Shown here piece by piece: positions 24,205 to 32,728 of a stretch of DNA of 64,000 nucleotides. Where the stretch lies: positions 1,984,001 through 2,048,000 of the forward strand of contig NZ_JAHQYI010000001.1 in assembly GCF_019061125.1 (NCBI RefSeq), in the 5' to 3' direction. Position 1 is the first letter of the stretch; every line of letters starts with the position of its first letter. Under the pieces are notes generated by a model. That model searched no databases. It was not told the origin of the DNA and saw nothing but the letters and a program-made list of their open reading frames with translations. Both the position numbers and the translations under genes were made by a program. The DNA comes from Microbacterium sp. NC79. GTDB taxonomy: Bacteria; Actinomycetota; Actinomycetes; Actinomycetales; Microbacteriaceae.

Positions 24205-25158
24205 ATGAGTGCGCAACAGGTCACCGTCAACAACTTTGTCAGGGCCGAGAGCGACCGCATGTTCGCGGCAATCTTCGCACAGGCCGGAGGCACCGGCCTG
24301 TGGTCACACGGTTTCACGCCGACGCCCGTGACGCAGCAACCCATTATTCGAATGAACCGCGACACGCTGTATTCTGCCGCTGTCGTCGACATCTCTCAGG
24401 GTGCGACAATCACCATCCCCGACGGTGGTGACCGCTACATTTCGGTCATGGTCGTTAACCAAGACCACTTCATCAACAACATTTTTCATGACGCTGGCAC
24501 GTACGAGCTGACAACCGACGAGTTCGACACTGACTTCGTCATGTTGGCCGCGCGCATTCTGGTTGACCCGGAGAACTCAGACGACGTCGCAATCGTCAAC
24601 GATCTGCAGCGTCAGCTTTCGATCACGGCGAACTCGAGCCGCCCGTTCGTGGCGCCCGAATCGGACGAGGCTTCGCTGACCGCAACCCGAAACGCGTTAC
24701 TGGAGCTCGGCAAGGGTCTCGGTGGTTTGGAACGCTGTTTCGGAACCAAGGAAGCAGTTGATCCCATCCGTCACCTCATCGGGACGGCACTGGGGTGGGG
24801 AGGGCTGCCCGAGCAGGAAGCCTCCTACATCATGGTGAGCCCGGAACTCCCCGTCGGTCACTACGCCCTCACCGTCGGCGAGGTTCCGGTCGACGGCTTC
24901 TGGTCGATCTCGCTATACAACGCGGACGGATACTTCGTAGAAAACGCCCTCAACGCGTACAGCGTCAACAACATCATCGGCACGTCTAACCCTGACGGCA
25001 CCGTCACGGTGAACTTCGGCGGCGGAGCGGACGACGTCAACGCGCTGCCCGTCATGGAGGGCTGGAACTACCTGGTTCGCCTCTACCGCCCGCGCGCAGA
25101 GTTTTTGAACGGGTCGTGGAGCTTCCCGACCCTCGCTGAAGCGAACGGAGCATCATGA
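24205..25158 (+). CDS. DUF1254/DUF1214 protein, short form
   Basis: A 317-residue relative of the divergent DUF1254 protein. It shares MNRDTLYSAAVVDISQGATI near residue 45 with the other protein's NNDTLYSMAQIDLS, and a C-terminal DUF1214-like part (GFWSISLYNADGYFVENAL, YSVNNIIGTSN). It lacks the long N-terminal extension. GGGGAG stands four bases before the ATG at 24205. It heads a plus-strand series and overlaps the DUF6325 gene by four bases (ATGA). Function unknown; pairing of two divergent family members suggests joint control from the 180-bp gap between them. Confidence 0.85.
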   Translation: MSAQQVTVNNFVRAESDRMFAAIFAQAGGTGLWSHGFTPTPVTQQPIIRMNRDTLYSAAVVDISQGATITIPDGGDRYISVMVVNQDHFINNIFHDAGTYELTTDEFDTDFVMLAARILVDPENSDDVAIVNDLQRQLSITANSSRPFVAPESDEASLTATRNALLELGKGLGGLERCFGTKEAVDPIRHLIGTALGWGGLPEQEASYIMVSPELPVGHYALTVGEVPVDGFWSISLYNADGYFVENALNAYSVNNIIGTSNPDGTVTVNFGGGADDVNALPVMEGWNYLVRLYRPRAEFLNGSWSFPTLAEANGAS

Positions 25159-25577
25159 CGACCCTTAACTACGGCCCTGTCGACATCTATGTCGTCGAGT
25201 TTCCCGGGACCGAACCCAACCCTCAGGTGCTGTCTGCGGTCCTTGACCTCACGAAAACCGGAACCGTCCGTCTGCTCGACATTGTGATCGCGAGCCGCCA
25301 CGACGACGGCAGCGTGACCCTCGTTGAAGTCACAGAAGAAGACTCGCAGTACGTGCTCGGCGATATGACGCTTGAAGTACAGGGTCTCGTCGGCGAAGAC
25401 GACATCGCCGAGGCGATCGCCCCGATCGCGCCTGGCTCGAGTGTCGCGATCGTCGCGCTGGAAATGACCTGGGCGCTTCAGCTGGCCCAAACACTCGCAA
25501 ACGCCCACGGCACCGTCGTGCGTAGCGAGCGGATTCCTGCACCCGTTATCAACCAAATCATCGCCGACGCGTCCTAG
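25155..25577 (+). CDS. DUF6325-family protein
   Basis: A 140-residue cytosolic protein. The pattern YGPVDIYVVEFPG at the start, LLDIVIASRHDDGSVTLVEV in the middle and GSSVAIVALEMTWALQLAQT near the end matches the DUF6325 type, similar to the DUF1269 group, in which a membrane-associated alpha/beta protein is regulated with SHOCT proteins. The ATG overlaps the preceding stop, so it is coupled. Its function is unknown. Confidence 0.82.
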   Translation: MTTLNYGPVDIYVVEFPGTEPNPQVLSAVLDLTKTGTVRLLDIVIASRHDDGSVTLVEVTEEDSQYVLGDMTLEVQGLVGEDDIAEAIAPIAPGSSVAIVALEMTWALQLAQTLANAHGTVVRSERIPAPVINQIIADAS

Positions 25578-25599
25578 CCGGCCCGTACTAGGGAGAGAC

Positions 25600-25956
25600 A
25601 TGCCTTTCATTCGACGCGCCGGACGCCCCGGCCTTCTCGGAACCGTAGCCCGTACCGCCGTGGTTGCTGGCACAGCCACCGCCGTGAGCGGTGCCGTTGC
25701 AAGCCGCCAGCACCAGCACGCTGTGGCGCAGCAGGAAGCCGCCGCCTTCGAGCAGCAGCAAGCCGCTGCCGCCGCGCAGGAACGAGCGGCATTCGCCGCG
25801 ATGCCTGCAACTCCCCCAGCCCCCGCACCCCCAGCAGCGGCGGGAGATGGTTCCGATCTGTTGGCAAAGCTGGCGCAGTTGGGTCAGCTCCATCAGCAGG
25901 GCGTCCTCAGCGACGCTGAGTTCGCTCAGGCAAAGGCGCTGATCCTCGGCAGCTAG
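25600..25956 (+). CDS. SHOCT-domain protein
   Basis: A 118-residue protein. An N-terminal stretch RAGRPGLLGTVARTAVVAGT (a possible weak membrane helix) is followed by a Gln/Ala-rich segment, a Pro/Ala linker and a C-terminal SHOCT motif (LLAKLAQLGQLHQQGVLSDA then EFAQAKALIL). SHOCT is a short oligomerisation module common at C-termini of actinobacterial membrane or secreted proteins. It is 22 bp after DUF6325; the two types often sit together as far as I recall. Role unknown. Confidence 0.88.
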   Translation: MPFIRRAGRPGLLGTVARTAVVAGTATAVSGAVASRQHQHAVAQQEAAAFEQQQAAAAAQERAAFAAMPATPPAPAPPAAAGDGSDLLAKLAQLGQLHQQGVLSDAEFAQAKALILGS

Positions 25957-25974
25957 CCGGGCGAGATCGATCCC

Positions 25975-26646
25975 ATGAACCACATTATTGGTGACGTTCT
26001 TCCGTACGCCGTGACGATCGCGATCAGCCCGGTCCCGATTATCGCTGTCATCCTGATGCTCATGTCGCCACGGCCTCGACCGCTGGCGCTGTCGTTCCTC
26101 ACCGGGTGGATTGCCGGTGTCACGATCGCCGTGGTGGGCTTCACCCTGCTTGCCGGTCTCCTTCCGCAAGAATCCGACGACGGGCCACGCCCCATCGTCG
26201 GCGTCATTCAGCTGGTTCTTGGCGCACTCCTGCTGCTGCTTGCGATCAAGCAGTGGCGCGCACGACCGGCACCAGGCGAGATGCCTGCGCTTCCGAAGTG
26301 GATGAGTGCCATCGACTCGATGAAGCCTGGCGGTGCTCTCGTGCTCGCGTTCGTCCTCGCGGCCGTGAACCCGAAGAACCTGATGATGTCGATCGCCGCG
26401 GCCACTGCCATCGGTCACGTGGCAGAAACCGCCGGTGCCATCACTGTCGCGATCGTCGTGTTTGTTGTGATCGCCGCAGCGACGGTCGCCCTGCCTGTGG
26501 TGATGTACCTGGTGACGCCGCAGAAAGCCACCACTATGCTCGATTCGATGCGCACATGGCTCACCGTGAACAACGGCACCATCATGGCGGTGTTGTTCGT
26601 GATTCTTGGCGTGCAATTGCTTGGCAAGGGCATCGGTTCGTTCTAA
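25975..26646 (+). CDS. GAP-family membrane protein, second copy
   Basis: A 223-residue, about six-helix membrane protein and paralogue of the GAP protein at 16382-17101. The shared segments are ISPVPIIAVILMLMSPRPRP, LSFLTGWIAGVTIAVVGF, LPKWMSAIDSMKPGGALVLA and AAVNPKNLMMSIAAA. It begins 18 bp after the SHOCT gene, so it belongs to the same plus-strand series. The family is best known from mycobacterial glycolipid addressing; the substrate here is unknown. Confidence 0.85.
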   Translation: MNHIIGDVLPYAVTIAISPVPIIAVILMLMSPRPRPLALSFLTGWIAGVTIAVVGFTLLAGLLPQESDDGPRPIVGVIQLVLGALLLLLAIKQWRARPAPGEMPALPKWMSAIDSMKPGGALVLAFVLAAVNPKNLMMSIAAATAIGHVAETAGAITVAIVVFVVIAAATVALPVVMYLVTPQKATTMLDSMRTWLTVNNGTIMAVLFVILGVQLLGKGIGSF

Positions 26647-26684
26647 CCTCGCGGGCACAATGTGCTCCACAGAAAGGTGTTGCG

Positions 26685-27077
26685 ATGATTCGGTTATTGA
26701 TTCGCGTGGCCATTAACCTCGCGACCGCAGCTCTCGGTCTTCTCGTTGCGTCCTGGGTGATCCCGGGCGTCACGTTGAGCGCGAGCGGCTTCACTGTGGC
26801 TGTCGTCGTGTTTGCCATCGCGCAGACATTGCTCGGCCCGTTCGTGTTCAACATCGCACGCAAGTATGCGGACGCGATTCTGGGCGGTATCGGCCTGGTG
26901 ACCACGTTTCTTGCACTGTTTGTCGCGACGCTGTTTCCCGGCGGCCTCCGCATTGAGGGCGTAACGGCATGGCTACTGGCCCCACTGGTGGTGTGGGTGA
27001 TCACCGCCCTCGGTGGCTGGATCCTGGCCGCCATTTTCCTCAAGAAGACGGTACAGAAGGCAAAGGGCGCTCAGTAA
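26685..27077 (+). CDS. Phage-holin-4_2-family small membrane protein (chromosomal)
   Basis: A 130-residue, four-helix membrane protein of the PF04020 'phage holin 4_2' group. Despite the name, most members are ordinary chromosomal membrane proteins. Start RLLIRVAINLATAALGLLVA, then SWVIPGVTLSASGFTVAVVV, NIARKYADAILGGIGLVTTF and a final helix with KKTVQKAKG tail. The ATG at 26685 is preceded by AAAGG at about nine bases. It lies 38 bp after the GAP gene. No phage genes are near, so lysis is unlikely. Confidence 0.85.
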   Translation: MIRLLIRVAINLATAALGLLVASWVIPGVTLSASGFTVAVVVFAIAQTLLGPFVFNIARKYADAILGGIGLVTTFLALFVATLFPGGLRIEGVTAWLLAPLVVWVITALGGWILAAIFLKKTVQKAKGAQ

Positions 27078-27096
27078 GCCCTCTCGGCGTCGTGGG

Positions 27097-27594
27097 TTAA
27101 GCCGCTATCCCGAGGTACGGCTCCCACGACGCTTCTGCACGCTCGACGCCCCGCACCACCCAGGTTCCGCCTCGCGGGGCCCGCGGCTTAATCCGTAGCT
27201 CCCACCCCATCTCCTGTGGCGTGCGATTGCTCTTGACGTTATTGCACCGCAGGCAGCATGCCACCAGGTTCTCCCACGACCCGTCGCCACCGCGTGAGCG
27301 CGGCTGCACGTGGTCGATTGTTGAGGCCGTGCCGCCACAGTAGGCGCACCGGAAAGCGTCACGTCGAAGCACCCCGCGACGGGTCGCAGGCATGCGCCTG
27401 GTCTTGGGGAGGCGAATGTACTGCGTGAGCACGATCACCGCAGGACGGTCATATACCGCCGTTGTCGTCCACACCGGATCGTCGACGACTGATTCCAGAA
27501 CCGTCGCTCTCTCATTCATGACCAGCAGAAGCGCTCGCTTAAATGACACAACCGCGAGTGGCTCATATCCAGCATTTAGTACCAACGTGCGCAT
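27097..27594 (-). CDS. HNH endonuclease family protein
   Basis: A 165-residue protein of the common actinobacterial HNH group: N-terminal RTLVLNAGYEPLAVVSFKRA, then the HNH core CAYCGGTASTIDHVQPRSRG with a second Cys pair (CCLRCNNVKSNRTPQE) for zinc. Such proteins cut or bind DNA; the biological role is unknown and it is well conserved. The ATG at 27594 is chosen because the family starts there. An in-frame upstream extension would run through the terminator-like hairpin at 27685-27712 and is rejected. It is convergent with the holin-like gene, 19 bp apart. Confidence 0.9.
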   Translation of the reverse strand: MRTLVLNAGYEPLAVVSFKRALLLVMNERATVLESVVDDPVWTTTAVYDRPAVIVLTQYIRLPKTRRMPATRRGVLRRDAFRCAYCGGTASTIDHVQPRSRGGDGSWENLVACCLRCNNVKSNRTPQEMGWELRIKPRAPRGGTWVVRGVERAEASWEPYLGIAA

Positions 27595-27684
27595 CCGTCG
27601 TCCTCTCGATGGGGCCCGGCAGGCTGCCAGGCGCGTCGATGCATGGCGGCGTGGTGGCGGCAAGAGAGCGCCCAGAAACGACAA

Positions 27685-27712
27685 AAGGCGCTGTCTTGTC
27701 AGACAGCACCTT
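27685..27712 (-). terminator. Intrinsic terminator between small transcript and HNH gene
   Basis: On the minus strand AAGGTGCTGTCT-GACA-AGACAGCGCCTT is a 12-bp stem with one G-U pair, followed by TTG after the run CCTTTT. No convincing protein gene ends before it, which suggests that it ends a non-coding RNA. Confidence 0.8.
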
Positions 27713-27840
27713 GGTGGGGCGCACAGCATGGCTGTGCATGTCGTGTCGCAGGCATTGCAACAGAACGTCTCGGCCTCCTGCACCCATGGTTTGGGTGCGT
27801 GGTCGTCGGTTCATATGCTCACTCTCCGCTTCTCCGCGTC
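27713..27840 (-). ncRNA. Candidate structured small RNA
   Basis: Between the M23 peptidase terminator (27853-27888) and the terminator at 27685-27712, this stretch holds two perfect hairpins, CACCCA/TGGGTG (27781-27797) and GCACAGC/GCTGTGC (27721-27737). It has no open frame that looks like a family. One short frame after GAGAGTGAGCAT-ATG (27814) runs on past the terminator. A roughly 130-150 nt transcript starting near 27840 would be the parsimonious reading. No clear -10 was identified; unrelated to known RNAs I can recognise (6C, 6S, tmRNA). Confidence 0.35.
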
Positions 27841-27852
27841 GGGTAAAGAGTA

Positions 27853-27888
27853 AACCCGCCAGCGACCTTTTCAGGCCACTGGCGGGTT
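27853..27888 (-). terminator. Terminator of the M23 peptidase gene
   Basis: AACCCGCCAG (27853-27862) pairs perfectly with CTGGCGGGTT (27879-27888), with a 16-base loop, 15 bases beyond the peptidase stop. The minus-strand 3' side continues TTTACTCTTT. Confidence 0.85.
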
Positions 27889-27903
27889 AATTCTTTGTAT
27901 TTG

Positions 27904-28794
27904 TTAGCCCGCGTTGGCGTTCAGCCATGCCATCGGGTCAACCAGCGAGCCGTTAACCTCAACCTCGAAGTGGAGGTGGTTGGCCGTCGAACGTCCGGTC
28001 GTACCGACCGCGCCGATCGGCTGACCGACCGAAACGGTGTCACCGACGCTGACGAGTCGCGTGCCATAAGTCATGTGTCCGTAGAGCGTGGAAACGCGCT
28101 GACCACCGATGACGTGGTCAAGCACAACGCCGACGCCGTAGCCCCAGTAGCTTTCGCTGGAAACGGTGACAACACCGTCAGCTGCCGCGTAGATCGGGGT
28201 CATGGCCGGAGCGAGGATGTCGACGCCATCGTGCGAACCACCGCGCGACCGGAAGCCATCACCGATGTAGTCGTAGCTCTGCAGGGGGAAGATCACGGTG
28301 CCGGAACCAGCCGGAACCATGGAGAGGTCGACGTTGGACCACGCACTTGCCGCCTGGGAGTTGGATGCGGCCGCAGCAGCAGCCTGTGCAGCCAGTTCCT
28401 TGGCGCGCTGGGCGGCGGCCTCTTCTGCCTTCTTCTGCTCGATCTCACCAATGGTGGTCGCAGCGTACGTGGTTGCCTGCAGGTTTGTGGTGTCTGCGTC
28501 CGATGCGACGACAAGAGTCTGTGCGCCATCTTCTGCGACCTGCTGGAGCGTCACGGACTCGTCGACAGCTGGCTTGAAGGCGGCGTATGCGGGCAATGCG
28601 ACGGTAGCAACAAGACCAGCAACAGCACCGAAGATCGCGAGTGCCCTGATGGGGCGAATCTTCGTGTGAGCCTGGGCGGGGGCCACGGGCTTCTTGGTGT
28701 TCTGTTCGGCGCTACGACGGGTAATTCGAGGGGTTGAAGAGGCAACGACCGATGAGTCGGTCTCGTTCTTCAACGATTCGTTCTGTGACGACAA
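27904..28794 (-). CDS. M23 (LytM) family peptidoglycan endopeptidase
   Basis: A 296-residue envelope peptidase that cleaves peptidoglycan cross-bridges. A basic N-terminus precedes a membrane-spanning signal (residues 50-71, ending LPAYAAF). A helical Ala/Glu/Lys-rich linker (about 115-150) leads to the LytM domain with the zinc ligands in SHDGVDI (near residue 191) and HLHFEVE (near 274), plus LDHVIGGQRVSTLYGHM. All catalytic motifs are present. The start codon is TTG at 28794, fixed by GGAGG five bases upstream. It has a long, hairpin-rich leader and its own terminator. Regulation by an MtrAB-like system is possible but not shown. Confidence 0.92.
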   Translation of the reverse strand: MSSQNESLKNETDSSVVASSTPRITRRSAEQNTKKPVAPAQAHTKIRPIRALAIFGAVAGLVATVALPAYAAFKPAVDESVTLQQVAEDGAQTLVVASDADTTNLQATTYAATTIGEIEQKKAEEAAAQRAKELAAQAAAAAASNSQAASAWSNVDLSMVPAGSGTVIFPLQSYDYIGDGFRSRGGSHDGVDILAPAMTPIYAAADGVVTVSSESYWGYGVGVVLDHVIGGQRVSTLYGHMTYGTRLVSVGDTVSVGQPIGAVGTTGRSTANHLHFEVEVNGSLVDPMAWLNANAG

Positions 28795-29115
28795 GCTGAT
28801 CCTCCGGGCGCCTCTCCACTATGCGTGGCGGCTCGTCGGCACTCTGTTACTCAGGGCACTTTGTGCATCGGGACCCGCGGAAATGACGAGCCAGCGAGGC
28901 ATTTTCCACGGTGTCCTCTGGCCAGCTTCTCGCCTTCGGACTTCAGCAAGGCTACCCGAATGTAACGATATTGTCTCGCTGAGACCCAACTTTTCCGAGA
29001 ATTCTCATGTTGGAGCGATTCCACAACCCCGCGTTCGCCGGGTTGTACCCCTTCTCACACCGGGCTGTCTTCCGCGTAATTTCGGGGAAGACGGGGCAGA
29101 TTCCCGGTCGCAGCG
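28795..29115 (-). promoter_or_regulatory. Long structured leader/intergenic region of the M23 gene
   Basis: This 321-bp gap holds no gene. Consecutive hairpins are visible: GTCTC-GCT-GAGAC (28973-28985), CCAAC/GTTGG (28986-29013) enclosing GAGAATTCTC, and ACAACCC/GGGTTGT (29023-29046). GTAAC pentamers occur on both strands (28962-28966 and near 28850), a weak reminder of MtrA sites. I looked for the ydaO c-di-AMP riboswitch often found before such genes and could not match it. A promoter within 28940-29020 and a structured 5' leader are inferred. Confidence 0.4.
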
Positions 29116-29817
29116 TCACGAACGATCGCTGAGCAGAAAAATGTGCGCGGCAACCTCAACTGGCAGTTCCAGACCGGCTTCGTTACCGTCCATCTCCACC
29201 AGGACGTAACCCTCGTTGAAACGGAACTGGCCGTGAGCTCCTGGCAAGACGCCAGCGTCACGGAACTGCTCAAGCAGTTCCGGATCAACCTGTGCGGGCT
29301 CGGCGAGGCGGCGCACGGTGCCCTCGATCGGCCGGCCGGCGTCGGTGAGGCGCTGGACTAGGCCGACGACGCCCTCCTCGAACGTCGCGTTCGTCTCGCC
29401 GCCCACCTGATCCAGCCCCGGAATCGGGTTGCCGTAAGGCGATTCGGTGGGGTGACCGAGCAACTCAACGAGGCGGCGCTCCACCTGCTCGCTCATCACG
29501 TGTTCCCAGCGGCACGCTTCTTCGTGCACGTACGCCCAGTCCAATCCGATGACGTCGGAAAGCAAACGCTCAGCCAGACGGTGCTTGCGCATCACGTCGA
29601 CAGCCTTCTGGCGACCCTCGTCAGTGAGCTCCAGCGTGCGCGTCTCCGACACGACGACGAGGCCATCACGTTCCATGCGCCCGACCGTCTGAGAAACCGT
29701 CGGGCCCGAGTGGCCAAGGCGCTCAGAGATGCGCGCACGCAACGGCGTAATGTTCTCCTCTTCCAGCTCCAAGATGGTGCGGAGGTACATTTCGGTGGTG
29801 TCGATCAGGTCAGTCAT
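29116..29817 (-). CDS. dtxR: DtxR/IdeR-family iron-dependent repressor
   Basis: A 233-residue metal-dependent repressor. With Fe(II) bound it dimerises and blocks iron-uptake promoters. N-terminal winged helix (LRARISERLGHSGPTVSQTV). The metal ligands of DtxR are all in place: Met10 (TTEMYL), the His/Glu of HRLAERLL, and the Cys/Glu/His of HEEACRWEHVMS near residue 100. The Cys in that motif marks the iron-type DtxR/IdeR rather than the manganese MntR form. The C-terminal SH3-like domain is present. Divergent from serC over 96 bp. Confidence 0.93.
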   Translation of the reverse strand: MTDLIDTTEMYLRTILELEEENITPLRARISERLGHSGPTVSQTVGRMERDGLVVVSETRTLELTDEGRQKAVDVMRKHRLAERLLSDVIGLDWAYVHEEACRWEHVMSEQVERRLVELLGHPTESPYGNPIPGLDQVGGETNATFEEGVVGLVQRLTDAGRPIEGTVRRLAEPAQVDPELLEQFRDAGVLPGAHGQFRFNEGYVLVEMDGNEAGLELPVEVAAHIFLLSDRS

Positions 29818-29838
29818 GGCGCCTCACTGCTCCGGTAA

Positions 29839-31026
<1,188 letters not shown>

Positions 31027-31029
31027 GAC

Positions 31030-31079
31030 CAACGCACAAGGGGCGGTCCTCTATCATGAGGACCGCCCCTTGTGCGTTG
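31030..31079. terminator. Bidirectional terminator between serC and DUF3027 gene
   Basis: A perfect 22-bp inverted repeat (31030-31051 with 31058-31079) around a 6-base loop TATCAT, between two convergent genes. The arm AACGCACAAGGGGCGGTCCT is notable for its length; T-rich tails are short on both sides. Confidence 0.85.
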
Positions 31080-31090
31080 TTGAGATCTGA

Positions 31091-31960
31091 CTAGCGACGC
31101 AGTCGACGCCAGTTCAACCGGCGACGCTTCTTCTCCGGCGCGGCAGCCGCGACCGTCGCGACTTCCTCGTCGTCATCATCGTCATCTGACTCGTCGTCGT
31201 CATCATCGTCATCGTCATCGTCGTCATCGTCAGACTCATCATCGTCGTCGTCATCGTCGTCGTCATCCGACTCGTCGTCATCGTCGTCGTCTGACTCGTC
31301 ATCGTCGTCATCGTCGTCATTCGCGTTGATGTCGGCTTCGCCGAGCGCATCGATATCGATGCCGTTGAGATCCTCGCCGCCCTCGCTACGCATGTCGTCC
31401 GGGTCAAAGTCGAGTTCGTCGTCGTCTTCGTCGTCGTCGTCAGCATCATCGTGGTCGGCGTGATCGGCTGCCGGTTCATTAGCGGCGATCTGCGCTGCCT
31501 GATATTCCGCGAGGCGGACATCCCACGGTACCCAGTCAGGTGCAACAAGGGCTTTTTCGCCGGGGAGAAGTTCGGCTTCAAGAACGGTCGGTTCTTCGCC
31601 AGGCACACGGGCGAGCGACACCGTCCAGAACCAGCCGGGGTATCCGAGCAGCGTGGTTTCAAACATCAGAGACACGACGCCATCGGGCTCAACGATGTGG
31701 CCTGCGGGCTTGCCGATCGATGCGGCCGGCGTAATCTCCAGCAGCGCCGCATAGGCAAGATCGTGTGCGGCAAGGAGCGTTTCGTCGGGTTCGGTGGCCA
31801 CGACCGGTGCGCCGCCATCGGGTTGCGCTTCGGTACTCGACGAAGTCTCCTCCGCCGCAGCCACAGGGTCCGCTTCGGCTTCCGCCACGACCTCAGCGGC
31901 GACGGCCGATGTCTCGTCGGGCTCCCCGGGCGTCACGATGTCATCTGATTCAAACGTCAA
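31091..31960 (-). CDS. DUF3027 protein with long poly-Asp tract
   Basis: A 289-residue cytosolic protein. The DUF3027 core spans about residues 70-170 (LAAHDLAYAALLEITPAASI, GYPGWFWTVSLARVPGEEP, LLPGEKALVAPDWVPW). It is followed by an acidic low-complexity region of mostly Asp from about 180 to 270, coded by GAC/GAT/GAG triplet repeats, and a basic end EKKRRRLNWRRLRR. DUF3027 is typical of actinobacteria, with unknown function. The start is uncertain: TTG at 31960 inside the cold-shock gene is used, GTG slightly downstream is possible. It overlaps the cold-shock gene and should be co-translated. Confidence 0.75.
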   Translation of the reverse strand: MTFESDDIVTPGEPDETSAVAAEVVAEAEADPVAAAEETSSSTEAQPDGGAPVVATEPDETLLAAHDLAYAALLEITPAASIGKPAGHIVEPDGVVSLMFETTLLGYPGWFWTVSLARVPGEEPTVLEAELLPGEKALVAPDWVPWDVRLAEYQAAQIAANEPAADHADHDDADDDDEDDDELDFDPDDMRSEGGEDLNGIDIDALGEADINANDDDDDDDESDDDDDDESDDDDDDDDDDESDDDDDDDDDDDDDESDDDDDDEEVATVAAAAPEKKRRRLNWRRLRR

Positions 31961-32333
31961 GCTCGTCCGCCACCTTGCGCAGTACTGTTGCGACCTTACG
32001 TGTCTGGCTCGACGACGGGTACCGACCGTGGCGCAGGTCGCCACCGAGGTTGTCGAGGAGCTTAACGAGGTCTTCGATAATGATCGCCATGTCATCGACA
32101 GGCTTTCTGTTCTTTTTTGCGAGGCTCACGGGAGCCTCGAGGATGCGTACCGCCAGGGCTTGCGGGCCCCGCTTACCTTCAGCGACGCCAAACTCGACAC
32201 GCGTGCCTGGCTTGGGCGCAGGCGATCCTGCCGGCAGATTGGTCGCGTGCAAGAACACGTCTTGACCATCCTCAGCCGAAATGAAGCCGAAACCCTTTTC
32301 TTCGTCGTAGAAACGGACTTTGCCCGCTGGCAT
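31950..32333 (-). CDS. Cold-shock-domain protein with C-terminal extension
   Basis: A 127-residue protein. The first 67 residues form a CspA-type cold-shock domain with RNP-1 (KGFGFI) and RNP-2 (DVFLHAT), so it binds single-stranded RNA/DNA. A 60-residue C-terminal extension (VDDMAIIIEDLVKLLDNLGG then SSSQTRKVATVLRKVADEL) is helical and longer than in ordinary cold-shock proteins. Its 3' end overlaps the DUF3027 gene, forming one unit. A TTGACC and AATAGG pair on the minus strand (about 32384-32357) may be the promoter. Confidence 0.9.
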   Translation of the reverse strand: MPAGKVRFYDEEKGFGFISAEDGQDVFLHATNLPAGSPAPKPGTRVEFGVAEGKRGPQALAVRILEAPVSLAKKNRKPVDDMAIIIEDLVKLLDNLGGDLRHGRYPSSSQTRKVATVLRKVADELDV

Positions 32334-32434
32334 AGCACCCTCACTGAACTCGTGCGCCTATTTGGCGCGCTAAAGCAGGGTCAAATGACCCGTCCACCAG
32401 CCTACCTGGGTCTAGGCGAATACACTGGAGAGTG

Positions 32435-32719
32435 ATGAGTAACGAAAATCCTGACACTGAGGTTCCTGTCACGCGTCTTGACCGCATTTTGGCGGTGTCG
32501 TCGCTGACGCTCATTGTCGCGGCCGTCATCTGTTTCGTGGCCGTCATCATTGGCTCCATGATCACGGTCGACTTCAGCACGCCGCTGTGGACGATTCTGA
32601 GCGGCATCATGTACTACGGGCTCCCTCTCGGCGTTGTGCTCTTCTTTACGTTGCTTATTTCGAACACCGTGCGTCGGGCGAAGCTTGCCAAAGCAGCCCG
32701 CGGCAACCAACAGCGGTAG
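32435..32719 (+). CDS. Small two-helix membrane protein
   Basis: A 94-residue protein with two long hydrophobic helices (about residues 20-45 and 55-80), a short acidic start and a basic tail (RRAKLAKAARGNQQR), so the C-terminus is probably cytosolic. It belongs to no family I can name. TACACT (32421-32426) lies eight bases before ATG 32435. It precedes the helicase-associated gene by only nine bases, so it may share its transcript. Confidence 0.75.
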   Translation: MSNENPDTEVPVTRLDRILAVSSLTLIVAAVICFVAVIIGSMITVDFSTPLWTILSGIMYYGLPLGVVLFFTLLISNTVRRAKLAKAARGNQQR

Positions 32720-32728
32720 CGGCGTTTT

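Noticed and set aside
26685..27077. Holin-like gene as sign of a prophage
   Set aside because: No other phage gene is present; the PF04020 group is mostly chromosomal.
27595..27783. Cys-rich in-frame N-terminal extension of the HNH gene (FCCNACDTTC)
   Set aside because: It would have to be read through a strong terminator and the family begins at the ATG at 27594.
28795..29115. ydaO c-di-AMP riboswitch before the M23 peptidase
   Set aside because: Searched for the conserved GGGG-AA and GACAGC-type segments and could not place them.
31160..31445. GTC/ATC triplet run as a DNA-level repeat array
   Set aside because: It is the coding sequence of the poly-Asp tract and keeps the reading frame throughout.
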